Part shown: piece by piece, positions 25,899 to 35,018 of the stretch
Layout of the letters: each line of letters begins with the position of its first letter
Numbering within the stretch: the first letter of the stretch is position 1
Source: Calothrix rhizosoleniae SC01
Lineage (GTDB): Bacteria > Cyanobacteriota > Cyanobacteriia > Cyanobacteriales > Nostocaceae
Assembly: GCF_900185595.1 (NCBI RefSeq)
Contig: NZ_FYBH01000187.1
Span: 1-37,252 of the forward strand
DNA length: 37,252 bases
Direction: 5' to 3'
Translations under genes and position numbers: made by a program
The notes under the pieces: model-generated
Database searches by the model: none
What the model saw: the letters and a program-made list of their open reading frames with translations, nothing else
Told to the model about the DNA's origin: nothing

Positions 25899-27344
25899 TT
25901 ACTGTTCCTTACTCCATTGTTGGTAAAACTCTAAAGCAACCTTCTCAATCGCGTCATAAGCTTCAACAGTTTGGATACCCGCTTCATGCAATTGCTCTTT
26001 GGGACATTCCCCAATTTTGGCAACTAACACTGCTGTACAATCACTAAGTGCTTTAATGATGTTGTCGAGAGTTGCATCTTCTCCATATCCACCTTGGCAA
26101 TAGTGGTCAATCTTACGATGGGCGATAAACTGGGCTGTGTTACCGTCAACTTCGTAAATTTGGAATTCCTTGGCATGACCAAAGTGTTGGTTAACTAAGC
26201 CACTACCTTTGGTAGCAACTGCAACCAGGAGTTTTTCACCACTTAGTGTTAGGTTAGTATCTTTAGTTAGCTCTTTTGCTGCTTCGAGTTCTTTGCGGAA
26301 CTTTTCGATGCCTGCGTGAACTTCTTGGCGTTTGGCAGCATCGTATTCTGGAGTCATTTCCAAGAAATTTTCTTTGCTAAATTCTTGGCTCCGATCCTCA
26401 CCTAATAATCCTACCGCATCTGCCCGACATTGACGACAGTGGCGCATCATTTTCATGTTACCAGCACATTTATCTTGTACTGCCTTCAATTCTGCGGTGG
26501 TTGGTCCACGCTGACCAGTCAATCCAAAGTGGGTACCATGCTCCGGTGCGCTAATTAGGGGCATGATATTGTGGATGAATGCACCTCGTTCACGGATGGC
26601 TTTGTTGACTTCAGGTAAATGATGATCATTAATACCTGGAATCAAAACGGAGTTAACTTTACATAGTATATCCGCATCTCTGAGGGCTTCTAATCCTGCC
26701 ATTTGCTTCTCATGCAGAATTTTCACCCCTTCGATACCCCGGTAGCGTTTGCGCTTGTAGTGTACCCAAGGATAGATTTTTGCCCCAATTTCTGGATCCA
26801 CCATATTAATGGTGATGGTAACGTGGTCAATATTTAGTTCCTTAATGCGATCAACATATTCAGGCAACATCAAACCATTAGTTGACAGACAAAGCTTAAT
26901 ATCAGGTGCTTGCTCTGCAATCAACTCAAAGGTACGGAAGGTTTTTTCTGGATTCGCTAATGGATCTCCAGGACCTGCAATTCCCAATACTGTCATTTGG
27001 GGAATCTTGCCTGCAACTACTAAAACTTTCTTTGCTGCTTCTTCTGGTGTTAATAATTCGCTAACTACTCCTGGACGACTTTCGTTAGCACAGTCATATT
27101 TTCGATTACAATAGTTGCATTGGATGTTACAAGCAGGCGCTACCGCAACGTGCATCCTGGCGTAGTGATGATGAGCTTCCTCACTATAACAAGGATGGTT
27201 AGCAATCCTTGCTTGTATTTTCTCATCCATTTCCACGGTGGCGCTGTCGTCGCTGTTGCAACCGCCGCAACCACCTGATTGAGCCTGGGCTACTTGAGAT
27301 TCCGTGACTTCTGAGGTGACGATTCCTTTAACGGGTGGTGTCAT
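25899..27344 (-). CDS. nifB: Nitrogenase cofactor biosynthesis radical SAM protein NifB
   Basis: Start taken at ATG 27344 ([12 protein letters not shown]), giving 481 residues; the frame runs on to 27446 only through heptamer repeats. The radical SAM motif is Cys72-x3-Cys76-x2-Cys79 (CNIQCNYC), with GGCGGC before it and the NifB-specific [11 protein letters not shown] block near 335. A C-terminal NifX-like domain (about 365-475, [23 protein letters not shown]) is fused, as is usual. It makes the 8Fe-9S-C NifB-co precursor of FeMo-co. No strong ribosome-binding site is visible before this ATG. It heads the nif cluster; its promoter lies in the long upstream gap. Confidence 0.93.
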   Translation of the reverse strand: MTPPVKGIVTSEVTESQVAQAQSGGCGGCNSDDSATVEMDEKIQARIANHPCYSEEAHHHYARMHVAVAPACNIQCNYCNRKYDCANESRPGVVSELLTPEEAAKKVLVVAGKIPQMTVLGIAGPGDPLANPEKTFRTFELIAEQAPDIKLCLSTNGLMLPEYVDRIKELNIDHVTITINMVDPEIGAKIYPWVHYKRKRYRGIEGVKILHEKQMAGLEALRDADILCKVNSVLIPGINDHHLPEVNKAIRERGAFIHNIMPLISAPEHGTHFGLTGQRGPTTAELKAVQDKCAGNMKMMRHCRQCRADAVGLLGEDRSQEFSKENFLEMTPEYDAAKRQEVHAGIEKFRKELEAAKELTKDTNLTLSGEKLLVAVATKGSGLVNQHFGHAKEFQIYEVDGNTAQFIAHRKIDHYCQGGYGEDATLDNIIKALSDCTAVLVAKIGECPKEQLHEAGIQTVEAYDAIEKVALEFYQQWSKEQ

Positions 27345-27546
27345 TGAATTTAGCAAGGGTCGGTGGGCTGACTGCCACTGTGGAAGATGAACAATTTTAG
27401 ATTTTAGGTTTTGGATCTTAGATCCCATCCAAAATCCAAAATTCAAAATCTAAAACTCCTTGACCCAGGAATTAAAGCCGCGTCTTGTACCCACTTTAAT
27501 ACTCAGTTAATCTCAACTCATAATAGATAGGCTGGTGTGGCAACCT

Positions 27547-27577
27547 TTGAGAGTCTGTGATTTTGTATGAGTACAAA
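27547..27577. promoter_or_regulatory. TTGAGAGTCT and TGAGTACAAA motifs, possible nifB control site
   Basis: TTGAGAGTCT at 27547 is an exact copy of the sequence at 27832 inside the phased array. TGAGTACAAA at 27568 contains the same GTAC core as the array. They lie about 200-235 bp before nifB, a distance where cyanobacterial nifB promoters act. I recall GTAC-centred motifs in CnfR-dependent promoters but cannot verify it here. Confidence 0.4.
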
Positions 27578-27798
27578 GTGCGACTTCTATATCCAAGGGC
27601 ATGGTGCTATCTCATCTCTCCACTCACTAATTGCTCTGTTGTTGTTAGTGCTCTTAGTGATTGGCGATATAAGTTTTATATCAGGCCCTTGACAAATATT
27701 AATATATGTGAGTCGGATAATATTTATTGAATTTATTAAAAATGTACTCACAGCTTGCAAGGCTTATCAATTAAGAATTTATTTTTTTTTAAGGGTTG

Positions 27799-27855
27799 GG
27801 GTACTAGTATTTTGTGGTGGGGGTACTAGAATTGAGAGTCTAGGGTACATGTATT
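27799..27855. promoter_or_regulatory. Three direct motifs at exact 22-bp spacing upstream of nifB
   Basis: GGGTACTAGTATT (27799), GGGTACTAGAATT (27821) and GGGTACATGTATT (27843) are repeated every 22 bp, about two helical turns, while the bases between them differ. They lie 455-510 bp before the nifB start. The pattern is that of an activator binding one face of the DNA. CnfR/PatB is the known activator of nifB in cyanobacteria and is a candidate, by inference only. Confidence 0.6.
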
Positions 27856-28314
27856 GCCAATAATACACTAAAACTTAACTGTGGTGGGGGTTTGATAAAA
27901 ATCTTAACCTATATTTGAGTACTATAATCGCCACTCAGGCACGGGATTAACGCGCCCAAAATCTGAATCAATGCAGTTGTGTTTGGGGAAATATAAAGAG
28001 AGTTATGGATGACTACTCCATATATTAGGGACATTCAATTCTGTATCCAACATATCACTTGATTTTTGAAAAAAAGTGTAATTTATGTTTTTTAAGTTTT
28101 GGTACGCTGATCACCCATCCTAAGCTAACTATTGTTCATCTGAGTTGATTATAGCATAAAGATGAGAATAATTTGCAAAAAGCATCGCGGATTTATATTG
28201 ATCGAAGGATGACACGGATGATTTATCTCCCTGTGCGAGAAAGGTAGTTCCAATAATAATGATGTATCAGTTGTATCTAGGTTAAAGTTGACTAAAGATA
28301 TTTTGATATCAGTT

Positions 28315-29085
28315 ATGAAGAAGCAAATTTTAGCTCTATTTACAGTGTTAGGTTCCCTCAGTTTTTGCCAAGTAGCACAAGCTGCAAATGCTGACCATGT
28401 CAGGCAATTGTTAGCTACTAAGGAGTGCGAAAGGTGTGACCTGAGTGGAGCCGGTTTAGTTATGGCTGATTTATCAGGAGCAAATTTGCGTGATGCTAAT
28501 ATTACGGGTGCTAATCTTAGCCGTGCAAACTTAAGTGGAGCAAATTTAAGCAGAGCAAATTTAAGTGCCAGTAGTTTATTTGGTGTTAATTTAAGTGGAG
28601 CCAATCTCCAGGGAGCCAATTTAACTAGTTCTGATTTGAGAAATACATATTTAGTTAACGCACAATTAACTGATACTAATTTGACTGGGGCTAACTTGGA
28701 AGGAGCAACTGGGATTCCCCTACAAATAGTCAAACCAGAAGAATTTTATGCTTTAGGAGTATCAGCAGCAGAAAAGGGCATTCAACAACAGGCTATTGAT
28801 TATTTTAATCAAGCGATTGCTCTAAAGCCGGAGTATGCTAATGCTTACTTAGCAAGGGGTGTGGTTCGATATCAACTATTTGATAGTGCAGGTGCTTTAA
28901 AGGATATGCAAATAGCAGAGAAGCTGTTTGCGTCTCAAAGTAATAATACTGGATTGCAAACAGCACAAGCTTTTATCTTAGAATTGCAGACACCTCACAC
29001 CAGAAAGGTAAGTCGGGGTAAACCTAATTTTGCCAATTTTGTGAGTGGGGTTAGTTCCCTACTTTTAAATCTATTTGCATTTTAA
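28315..29085 (+). CDS. Exported pentapeptide-repeat protein with C-terminal TPR unit
   Basis: Start at ATG 28315, giving 256 residues: [26 protein letters not shown] is a clear signal peptide with an A-x-A cleavage site, which decides against the longer TTG frame. About twenty A(N/D)LSG pentapeptides fill residues 35-135 and would form a right-handed beta-helix. A TPR-like segment ([42 protein letters not shown]) follows at about 145-200. A CERCDLSG piece begins the repeats. The role is unknown. It is divergent from nifB across the long regulatory gap. Confidence 0.8.
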   Translation: MKKQILALFTVLGSLSFCQVAQAANADHVRQLLATKECERCDLSGAGLVMADLSGANLRDANITGANLSRANLSGANLSRANLSASSLFGVNLSGANLQGANLTSSDLRNTYLVNAQLTDTNLTGANLEGATGIPLQIVKPEEFYALGVSAAEKGIQQQAIDYFNQAIALKPEYANAYLARGVVRYQLFDSAGALKDMQIAEKLFASQSNNTGLQTAQAFILELQTPHTRKVSRGKPNFANFVSGVSSLLLNLFAF

Positions 29086-29100
29086 AAATTTTTATCAGCA

Positions 29101-29200
29101 AAGGCAGTCCCAATGAAAAAATTTCACCATCAAAGATGAAAATACCTCTTCCCTACTCCCCACTCCCTACTCCCCACTCCCTATTTTCAAGTCAGTCCTG
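29101..29200 (+). repeat. Repeat fragment between the pentapeptide and VWA genes
   Basis: GGCAGTCCCAATGAAAAAA with the following TTTCACCA resembles the stretch near 462. It runs into CTACTCCCCACTCC units repeated three times (about 29151-29182). No gene. Confidence 0.6.
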
Positions 29201-29215
29201 GATGACAATAAGATT

Positions 29216-30343
29216 ATGAGCGAACAATTTGAGATAGAACGCCTACGTCGTTGGCGATTGATTTTAGGTGATAAAGAAGCTGATGGTACTGGTTGTAAAT
29301 TGAGTGGTGCTGATTTATGTATCGATAATGCCTTAAGTGCATTGTATGATGGCAAACGTTCTGGTGGCTTAGGTAGTTCTTCACCTAAGGTTGCTCGATG
29401 GTTGGGTGATATCCGTAGCTATTTCCCTTCATCTGTAGTTCAAGTAATGCAGCAAGATGCTCTAGAACGTCTGAATTTACGACAGATGTTACTAGAACCG
29501 GAAATGCTCGCCCAGGTAGAGCCAGATGTACATTTAGTGGGTAATCTGCTGTCTTTAAGTACTGTAATGCCAGAAAAAACTAAAGATACGGCTCGCCAAG
29601 TAGTGCGTCGTGTAGTAGAAGACTTACAGCGCAAATTAGCAAATCCCACCCGTCAAGCTATTTTGGGTAGCCTCAACCGCGCCGCTCACAACCGTCGTCC
29701 TCGCCACAATGAAATTGACTGGCATCGTACTATTCGCGCCAATCTCAAACATTATCAACCAGAATACCGCACAATTATCCCTGAAGTGCGTATTGGTTAT
29801 GGACGAAAAAGGAGTCATTTAAAACATATTATTTTATGCATAGACCAAAGTGGCTCTATGGCAACTTCTGTAGTTTATGCTGGTATTTTTGGCGCAGTAT
29901 TAGCATCATTACCTGCGGTGAAAACTAAGATAGTAGCATTTGACACAGCAGTAGTAGATTTAACAGATTTATCTTCAGATCCAGTAGATTTACTGTTTGG
30001 GACTCAATTAGGAGGAGGAACAGATATCAATCGGGCACTAACTTATTGTCAAGGGTTTATTTCACAGCCTCAAGACACCATATTCGTATTAATTAGCGAT
30101 TTGTACGAAGGTGGTAATCGTCAGGAAATGTTGAAGCGAGTTGGAGGAATGGTTGTTTCTGGGGTGCAGTTTATTGCTTTGTTAGCATTGAATGATGATG
30201 GCGCACCAATGTATGATCACAGGATAGCCGAAGCATTAGCTGGTTTTGGTATTCCTGCATTTGCTTGTAGTCCTGATAAGTTCCCCGATTTGATGGCTGC
30301 GGCTATTTCTCATCGGGATTTGGGAGAATGGATTAGGGAATGA
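29216..30343 (+). CDS. VWA-domain protein, CoxE/MoxR-associated type
   Basis: The product has 375 residues. The N-terminal half (1-200) is helical with many Arg residues. The von Willebrand factor A domain (about 203-375) has a full metal site D210-x-S212-x-S214 (CIDQSGSMA), a TDI threonine in LGGGTDINRALTY, and the aspartate in VLISDLYEGG. Such proteins partner with MoxR-type AAA ATPases as metal-insertion or remodelling chaperones; no ATPase gene is adjacent within the window. The last 37 codons are repeated in diverged form at 30925, beyond the toxin-antitoxin pair. Confidence 0.8.
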   Translation: MSEQFEIERLRRWRLILGDKEADGTGCKLSGADLCIDNALSALYDGKRSGGLGSSSPKVARWLGDIRSYFPSSVVQVMQQDALERLNLRQMLLEPEMLAQVEPDVHLVGNLLSLSTVMPEKTKDTARQVVRRVVEDLQRKLANPTRQAILGSLNRAAHNRRPRHNEIDWHRTIRANLKHYQPEYRTIIPEVRIGYGRKRSHLKHIILCIDQSGSMATSVVYAGIFGAVLASLPAVKTKIVAFDTAVVDLTDLSSDPVDLLFGTQLGGGTDINRALTYCQGFISQPQDTIFVLISDLYEGGNRQEMLKRVGGMVVSGVQFIALLALNDDGAPMYDHRIAEALAGFGIPAFACSPDKFPDLMAAAISHRDLGEWIRE

Positions 30344-30380
30344 AGTCTTTGCTAGAGTAAATTTATAGTCAAACAAAAAA

Positions 30381-30629
30381 ATGATTATGTCTTCCCTTCC
30401 CGTAAATGATGCTCAAAATAATTTACAAAAGCTAATTGACCAAGTAGCAGAGGAAGGTAAACCAATTATAATTCAAGGCGATCGCGGTAATGCAATACTG
30501 CTTGCAGAAAAAGATTGGTCTGCAATTCAGGAAACTCTTTATCTGTTATCTATCCCTGGAATGGGAGAATCTATTAAAGAAGGATTAGATACTTCTATTG
30601 AAGATTGCGATCAGGATTTGGATTGGTGA
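30381..30629 (+). CDS. Type II antitoxin, Phd/YefM family
   Basis: The protein has 82 residues. The N-terminal part, MSSLPVNDAQNNLQKLIDQVAEEGKPIIIQGDRGNAILLAEKDW, is the Phd/YefM DNA-binding dimer fold, and the acidic C-terminus (SIEDCDQDLDW) is the toxin-neutralising tail. It starts at ATG 30381 (a second ATG follows two codons later). Its stop overlaps the toxin start (GTGA), which couples their translation. Antitoxins of this group repress their own promoter. Confidence 0.85.
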   Translation: MIMSSLPVNDAQNNLQKLIDQVAEEGKPIIIQGDRGNAILLAEKDWSAIQETLYLLSIPGMGESIKEGLDTSIEDCDQDLDW

Positions 30630-30907
30630 GTCAAGAAGAAGAGACTAATTGGCAGTTAGTTTACACAAAGCAAGCACAAAAAGATGCAAAGAAGTTAGCT
30701 TCCAGTAATTTGAAGGATAAAGCAGAAGAATTGCTTGCCGTTCTTGCAGACAATCCCTTTCAAAATCCTCCTCCCTATGAAAAGTTAGTGGGTGATTTAC
30801 AGGGTGCTTATTCTCGAAGAATAAATATACAGCATCGATTGGTTTATGAGGTAATTGAATCCGAGCAAGTAGTAAAGATAATTAGGATGTGGACGCATTA
30901 CGAGTAA
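30626..30907 (+). CDS. Type II toxin, YoeB/Txe-family mRNA interferase
   Basis: Using the GTG at 30626, which overlaps the antitoxin stop, the product has 93 residues; TTG starts at 30605 or 30623 are possible. The RelE/YoeB fold is clear: LVYTKQAQKDAKKL, a conserved NPFQNPPPYEKLVGDLQGAYSRRIN region, and the C-terminal HRLVYEV…KIIRMWTHYE carrying the basic and terminal His/Tyr catalytic residues. YoeB/Txe toxins cut mRNA on the ribosome. The module sits between the VWA gene and a copy of that gene's 3' end. Confidence 0.88.
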   Translation: MSQEEETNWQLVYTKQAQKDAKKLASSNLKDKAEELLAVLADNPFQNPPPYEKLVGDLQGAYSRRINIQHRLVYEVIESEQVVKIIRMWTHYE

Positions 30908-30924
30908 GTTATAGCAATCACACT

Positions 30925-31035
30925 ATAGCAGAATCATTTGCTGGTTTTGGTATTCCTGCATTTGCTTATAGTCCCGATAAATTTCCCTATTTGATGGCTG
31001 CGGCTATTGCTTGTAGGGATTTGGAAAAGTTTTGA
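30925..31035 (+). pseudogene. Detached, diverged copy of the VWA gene 3' end
   Basis: The open frame IAESFAGFGIPAFAYSPDKF…LMAAAIACRDLEKF then stop matches the VWA C-terminus (IAEALAGFGIPAFACSPDKF…LMAAAISHRDLGEWIRE) over 36 residues, with DNA similarity as well. It has no start and no upstream domain. The toxin-antitoxin genes lie exactly between the two copies. Confidence 0.85.
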
Positions 31036-31183
31036 AGTGTCAGTTTTGTTGGGTTTCGTTTCACTGCACCCAAGAACTATGTAGTGGTGGAATGCCGATC
31101 GCGAAAGAAAGACAGAACAGTGATAATTACCCCAACAATGGTAATCTTAATTTTTATTCAAGTTGTTCAGGGCAATAAAAATT

Positions 31184-31933
31184 ATGAAACCATTTATGTT
31201 TGTCACAGATTTGGACAATACCTTTGTGGGAAATGATGAAGCTTTGGTAGAACTAAGCCAAAAATTAAGTCAACACCGCCAAGAATATGGAACTAAAATT
31301 GTATATGCTACTGGGCGATCGCGCTTTCTCTACCAACAACTAAAAGCAGAAAAAAATCTTTTAGATCCGGATGCATTGGTAGTTGCTGTGGGAACTGAAA
31401 TATATCTCAACGATAGTAAAATGCCTGATTCCCATTGGTCAGAAAAACTTTCTGGGGGATGGAACAAAGAAGTGGTATTATCTACAACTGCTGATTTCCC
31501 CGAGTTGGTTCCTCAACCAGACTCAGAACAAGGTGCTTTTAAGGTGAGTTTTTACCTGAAAGAAGCCTATTCAGCAGAGGTTTTACCCCAACTAAAATCA
31601 AAATTGAATACAGCAGGGTTAGACATAAAGTTAATTTATAGTAGCGGTATAGACCTTGACATTGTACCAATTTCCAGCGATAAAGGTCAGGCAATGCAGT
31701 TTCTGCGCCACAAATGGAATTTTGTCGCAGAACAAACGGTGGCTTGCGGTGATTCTGGTAATGATATTGCTTTATTTACCGCAGGCGAGGAAAGGGGAAT
31801 TATTGTCGGAAATGCCCGTCCAGAATTACTGACATGGCACTATGACAATCCTGCGGAGCATCGCTATCTAGCAAAAGATGTTTGTGCGGGTGGTATTCTC
31901 GAAGGTTTAAAGTATTTTGGGCTGATGGAATGA
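31184..31933 (+). CDS. Sucrose-phosphate phosphatase (HAD superfamily)
   Basis: From the ATG at 31184 the product has 249 residues; the longer TTG frame has no support. HAD motif I is [11 protein letters not shown] (nucleophile Asp near residue 9), motif II is YATGRSR, and motif III/IV is SSDKGQAM…[12 protein letters not shown]. The blocks [31 protein letters not shown] and DIDIVP-like [16 protein letters not shown] are those of cyanobacterial and plant sucrose-phosphate phosphatase. It makes sucrose, a compatible solute and the carbon carrier to heterocysts. The last codons overlap ruvA (ATGA). Confidence 0.85.
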   Translation: MKPFMFVTDLDNTFVGNDEALVELSQKLSQHRQEYGTKIVYATGRSRFLYQQLKAEKNLLDPDALVVAVGTEIYLNDSKMPDSHWSEKLSGGWNKEVVLSTTADFPELVPQPDSEQGAFKVSFYLKEAYSAEVLPQLKSKLNTAGLDIKLIYSSGIDLDIVPISSDKGQAMQFLRHKWNFVAEQTVACGDSGNDIALFTAGEERGIIVGNARPELLTWHYDNPAEHRYLAKDVCAGGILEGLKYFGLME

Positions 31934-32568
31934 TTAGTTATCTCAAAGGTATAGTTGCTGGTATTCAAAACCATAGTGGTAATCGCCATATTTTGACTTT
32001 AGAAGTCAATGGTATGGGTTATGATTTGCAAATTTCCGGCAGAATGACGCAGCAGTTACCCAGTTCTGGGGGGGAAATTCAAGTTTTCACCCATTACCAA
32101 ATTCGGGATGAGGTTCCGTTCCTCTACGGTTTTAGTTCCCCAGCTGATCGGGATTTATTCCGCTATTTAATCAGTGTTAGTGGTATTGGGGCTGCTTTGG
32201 CAATCGCATTGTTGGATACCCTGGAATTACCGGAATTGGTGCAGTCAATTGTCACTGGTAATGTGCAATTATTAATCCAAGCTCCCGGTGTGGGGAAGAA
32301 AACCGCCGAGCGTATTTGTTTGGAGTTAAAGAGTAAGTTAATTGAATGGCGCAAAAGTGCTGGCTTTTTTGTGGCTACCGATGGCCCCGCCCCTGGTATT
32401 TTGGAAGAAGTACAAATGACTTTGCTGGCTTTGGGATATACTGCCCATGAGGTGAGTCATGCCCTCCATTATGTCAGTGAAGAAATTGGACTGCCTAAAG
32501 ATGCTTTTGTGGAAGAGTGGATTAAACAAGCGATCGCTCATCTTAGCAGTAGTGAAGTTAGCCAGTAA
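31930..32568 (+). CDS. ruvA: Holliday junction branch migration protein RuvA
   Basis: Start at ATG 31930, overlapping the phosphatase stop by 4 bp, giving 212 residues. The OB-fold domain I ([13 protein letters not shown]…[11 protein letters not shown]) comes first. Domain II has two helix-hairpin-helix motifs ([17 protein letters not shown] and [22 protein letters not shown]). Domain III (about 155-205) binds RuvB. RuvA holds the four-way junction for the RuvB motor. The frame runs further upstream only inside the phosphatase gene. Confidence 0.93.
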   Translation: MISYLKGIVAGIQNHSGNRHILTLEVNGMGYDLQISGRMTQQLPSSGGEIQVFTHYQIRDEVPFLYGFSSPADRDLFRYLISVSGIGAALAIALLDTLELPELVQSIVTGNVQLLIQAPGVGKKTAERICLELKSKLIEWRKSAGFFVATDGPAPGILEEVQMTLLALGYTAHEVSHALHYVSEEIGLPKDAFVEEWIKQAIAHLSSSEVSQ

Positions 32569-32577
32569 ATCAGTTAG

Positions 32578-32668
32578 CCTCCTTCGGAGGAGCTGCGCTA
32601 ACAGTTATCAGTTATCTTCCCTCTTTCACTCCTTCCCTCTTTCGCTCCTTCTTTCACTTCCTCACTCC
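32578..32668 (+). repeat. Short hairpin and CTTTCACT-type repeats between ruvA and bioF
   Basis: CCTCCTTCGGAGG (32578-32590) is a 5-bp stem with a TTC loop that could act as a weak terminator. It is followed by irregular CTTCCCTCTTTCACTC units to 32668, 8 bp before the bioF start, so bioF lacks an obvious ribosome-binding site. Confidence 0.55.
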
Positions 32669-32675
32669 TCTGCAA

Positions 32676-33839
32676 ATGCCTAATCCCTATGCTTGGCTAG
32701 AACAATCCCTAGAAACTATTCACCGTGCTGACTGGTATCGTTCGGTGAAAACTATCCAAAGTAGTCCCGGTGCTACGGTTATCCTGGATGGGCAGAATGT
32801 GATTAATTTCGCTAGCAATGATTACTTGGGGTTAGCAGGGGATAAGCGGCTAATTGAGGCGGCTACAAGGGCAATTAGGGAATTTGGTACTGGTAGTACT
32901 GGTTCTAGATTACTCAGTGGACACAGGGAATTACACGGTGAATTAGAACAAGCGATCGCATCTCTCAAACAAACGGAGGATGCTGTCATATTTAGTTCTG
33001 GTTATTTGGCAAACCTGGGTGCAATTACTGCCTTAGTTGGTAAGCGAGATTTAATTTTATCTGACCAATACAATCATTCTAGCTTGAAGAATGGCGCAAT
33101 CCTTAGCGGTGCCACAATTATTGAATATCCCCACAACGATACGGAAACTGTAAGCAGGGAGTTACAACAAATAAGAAATAACTACCGACGCTGTTTAATT
33201 CTTACTGATGCTGTGTTTAGTATGGATGGAGATTTGTGTCCCTTACCAGCACTATTAAGTATAGGGGAAGAATTTAGTTGTATGGTGCTGGTTGATGAAG
33301 CTCATAGTACTGCAGTATTAGGGGAGGGGGGTACAGGTTGTGTAGAGCATTTCGGCTGTACAGGAAAACAACTAATTCAGATGGGAACCTTAAGTAAAGC
33401 CTTGGGTAGTTTGGGGGGGTATGTAGCGGGAACTCAAGCCTTGATAGATTTTCTCCGCAATCGTGCTCCTAGTTGGATTTATACCACAGCATTGCCACCA
33501 GGGGATACAGCAGCAGCTCTGGCTGCCATTGAAATAGTACAGCAAGAACCCCAACGCCGCAATCAATTATGGGAAAATGTGGCTTATTTGAAACAGTTAG
33601 TCCAACAAGAGTTACCCAATTTGAAATTATTACCTTCAGAGTCTCCTATTATTTGTTTTCAGTTAGCAAATGCAGGGGAAGCTGTGCAGGTAGGGAAACA
33701 ATTGATCTCTGGGGGGATTTTTGCTCCAGCCATTCGTCCACCCACAGTTCCTACTAGTCGCATCCGGATATCTCTGATGGCTACTCACCAAAAGGTGCAT
33801 ATTGAAAAATTGGTGAAAGTTTTGGTTGATATTCTGTAG
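32676..33839 (+). CDS. bioF: 8-amino-7-oxononanoate synthase BioF
   Basis: The protein has 387 residues and is a class II PLP alpha-oxoamine synthase. Lys241 in [15 protein letters not shown] binds the cofactor. Other family marks are [50 protein letters not shown], and the C-terminal [19 protein letters not shown]. It condenses pimeloyl thioester with alanine in biotin synthesis. The P-T-V-P-x-G/S-x-S-R-x-R ending supports BioF over the related KBL and HemA enzymes. No other bio genes are nearby. Confidence 0.9.
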   Translation: MPNPYAWLEQSLETIHRADWYRSVKTIQSSPGATVILDGQNVINFASNDYLGLAGDKRLIEAATRAIREFGTGSTGSRLLSGHRELHGELEQAIASLKQTEDAVIFSSGYLANLGAITALVGKRDLILSDQYNHSSLKNGAILSGATIIEYPHNDTETVSRELQQIRNNYRRCLILTDAVFSMDGDLCPLPALLSIGEEFSCMVLVDEAHSTAVLGEGGTGCVEHFGCTGKQLIQMGTLSKALGSLGGYVAGTQALIDFLRNRAPSWIYTTALPPGDTAAALAAIEIVQQEPQRRNQLWENVAYLKQLVQQELPNLKLLPSESPIICFQLANAGEAVQVGKQLISGGIFAPAIRPPTVPTSRIRISLMATHQKVHIEKLVKVLVDIL

Positions 33840-33894
33840 GATAAAAATTACCAGAAGTGCAGCGAGAGAGTGAAAGCCCTTGAGAAAGAGCAAC

Positions 33895-34130
33895 ACAGTT
33901 GCGTGTTTCGTTCTTTAGACAGGGGATGAAACCCGATACGGTGGGATTTATCCCACAGTCCCCACAGGGTGAGCGAAAAAAATGTGGGATGTGTGGGGGG
34001 TGCTTTGACTCACCCCACCCGGATTTATATCTGGGTGACAGCTAAAAAAAAGCCTTCGCGACGCGGTTTTAACCCGTCCCGTAGTATCCTTTTAGAATCC
34101 CCTCGCCTTCAGGCAGAGGAGCAGTCAAGA
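33895..34130 (+). mobile_element. Structured right-end remnant, probably of an IS200/IS605 TnpB element
   Basis: There is a row of hairpins: GTGGGA-TTTA-TCCCAC (33941-33956), GTGGGG with CCCCAC (33993-34018), a 7-bp stem CCCGGAT-TTAT-ATCTGGG (34018-34035), and CCTCGCC with GGC-A-GAGG (34101-34119). One frame through the last part reads ESPRLQAEE, similar to the tails of TnpB proteins where the right-end hairpin is coded. No TnpB body is present. It could be a leftover guide-RNA scaffold or an unrelated structured leader of the next gene. Confidence 0.4.
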
Positions 34131-34745
34131 ATGGCTTTTATGAAAAATCTAATTATGCAAATTGCCACAGTTGCGTTTGCTACATCTGGGTTGGTGTTCG
34201 GGACAATACAAACTGCGGAGGCTCTAACGTGGAGTTGGAGTTATTCTGGTGATCAAATAGAAGCAAGTGGAACTTTCATTACCAACAATACCCCTGATGA
34301 GTTGGGATTTTATCTGATTACTGACATTACTGGTACGCGAAATGGTGAAACAATTACTGGTTTACAAACTACCGGGACTTCCATACCAGGAAATGAACCT
34401 TTTGAGGTTGAAAATTTAATTAGTCTGAATAATCAACAATTAACAGGTGATGGTTTTGGTTATTCCACTTCCGGGGGAAACTTTATTAATGTATTTTTTG
34501 CCGATTTTTTAGATCCACCAGGTTATTTCGAGGTTTTTTCTGCACCTCCAATAATACCAGGTTTTGAAAATTTAGGAGCAGAAGATAGTGAGTTACCCAT
34601 TAGTTTTTCTCCAAGCCCGGTTCCTGAACTCACTAACAATCTCAGTCTATTCACTCTAGGAATTGTAGGTGTAGTTTCAACCCTCAAGCTCAAAATTAAA
34701 ATCTCCAAATCTACAGAAAAAGACTGTATTTTGGAAAAAGCGTGA
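34131..34745 (+). CDS. Exported PEP-CTERM-like anchored protein
   Basis: From ATG 34131 the product has 204 residues (a second ATG at 34140 is equally possible). A signal peptide, MKNLIMQIATVAFATSGLVFGTI followed by QTAEA, starts it. The body is beta-rich and low in charge. Near the end, PVPELTNNLSLFTLGIVGVVSTLKLKIK gives a V-P-E motif, a hydrophobic helix and basic residues, the layout of PEP-CTERM sorting signals read by exosortases. The 16-residue tail after the helix is longer than usual. The frame extends upstream to 33969 through the IS-like remnant, but that part lacks a signal peptide and is rejected. Function unknown. Confidence 0.7.
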   Translation: MAFMKNLIMQIATVAFATSGLVFGTIQTAEALTWSWSYSGDQIEASGTFITNNTPDELGFYLITDITGTRNGETITGLQTTGTSIPGNEPFEVENLISLNNQQLTGDGFGYSTSGGNFINVFFADFLDPPGYFEVFSAPPIIPGFENLGAEDSELPISFSPSPVPELTNNLSLFTLGIVGVVSTLKLKIKISKSTEKDCILEKA

Positions 34746-34822
34746 TTTATAAGCCAATACGTTTCAGTTAAGAACAATGGTATGATTGACTCCAAATCCT
34801 TATTCTCATACCAATTCAAATA

Positions 34823-34941
34823 ATGTTTGCAACATATAAATTATTCGTAAGGGCACGGCACCACTAAGATACTTTTATATATTGAAAGATTGTGGATGTT
34901 CCCTACCTATCTGTCCCATTCTTTTTTAAAAATGGTATCAC
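34823..34941. repeat. Dispersed ~120-bp repeat (copy 2)
   Basis: This matches 13601-13721 closely, including TCGTAAGGGCACGGCACCA, AAGATACTTTTATATATTG and ATGGTATCAC. In this copy the second arm of the inverted pair is damaged: TGCCGTGCCCC has become TGTTCCC. Degradation of one arm suggests the hairpin is not under selection here. Confidence 0.75.
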
Positions 34942-35018
34942 GTTATTTATCAATTTCTCTAACTTCAAAAAACATGGGCGAACCATGCGTTATTACTTAT
35001 TACTTATTACTTCTCTTT

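Larger units (their letters stand above)
27345..28314. other. 970-bp non-coding region between nifB and the divergent pentapeptide gene
   Basis: No gene is seen. From the nifB side come heptamer repeats (27390-27450), a TTGAGAGTCT (27547-27556) and TGAGTACAAA (27568-27577), then AT-rich sequence. Next is the 22-bp-phased triple motif (27799-27855) with a second TTGAGAGTCT at 27832, then GTGGTGGGGG and AGTACTATAAT near 27917. The size and density of motifs suggest a long, complex nifB control region shared with the divergent gene. Confidence 0.6.

Noticed and set aside
27345-27446. N-terminal extension of nifB to 27446
   Set aside because: It translates TTTTAGA/TTTTGGA heptamers; the family-like start MTPPV is at 27344.
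27799-27855. Regularly spaced repeats near nifB considered as a small CRISPR array
   Set aside because: The repeated part is only 13 bp and the intervals 9 bp, with no cas genes nearby; a protein-binding array fits better.
28149-28733. 194-codon minus-strand frame with regular K-L-A-P repeats
   Set aside because: It is the reverse-strand shadow of the pentapeptide repeats; the periodicity comes from the real gene on the plus strand.
33969-34130. Longer form of the PEP-CTERM-like protein starting at 33969
   Set aside because: The extension runs through the hairpin-rich IS-like remnant and would bury the signal peptide inside the protein.
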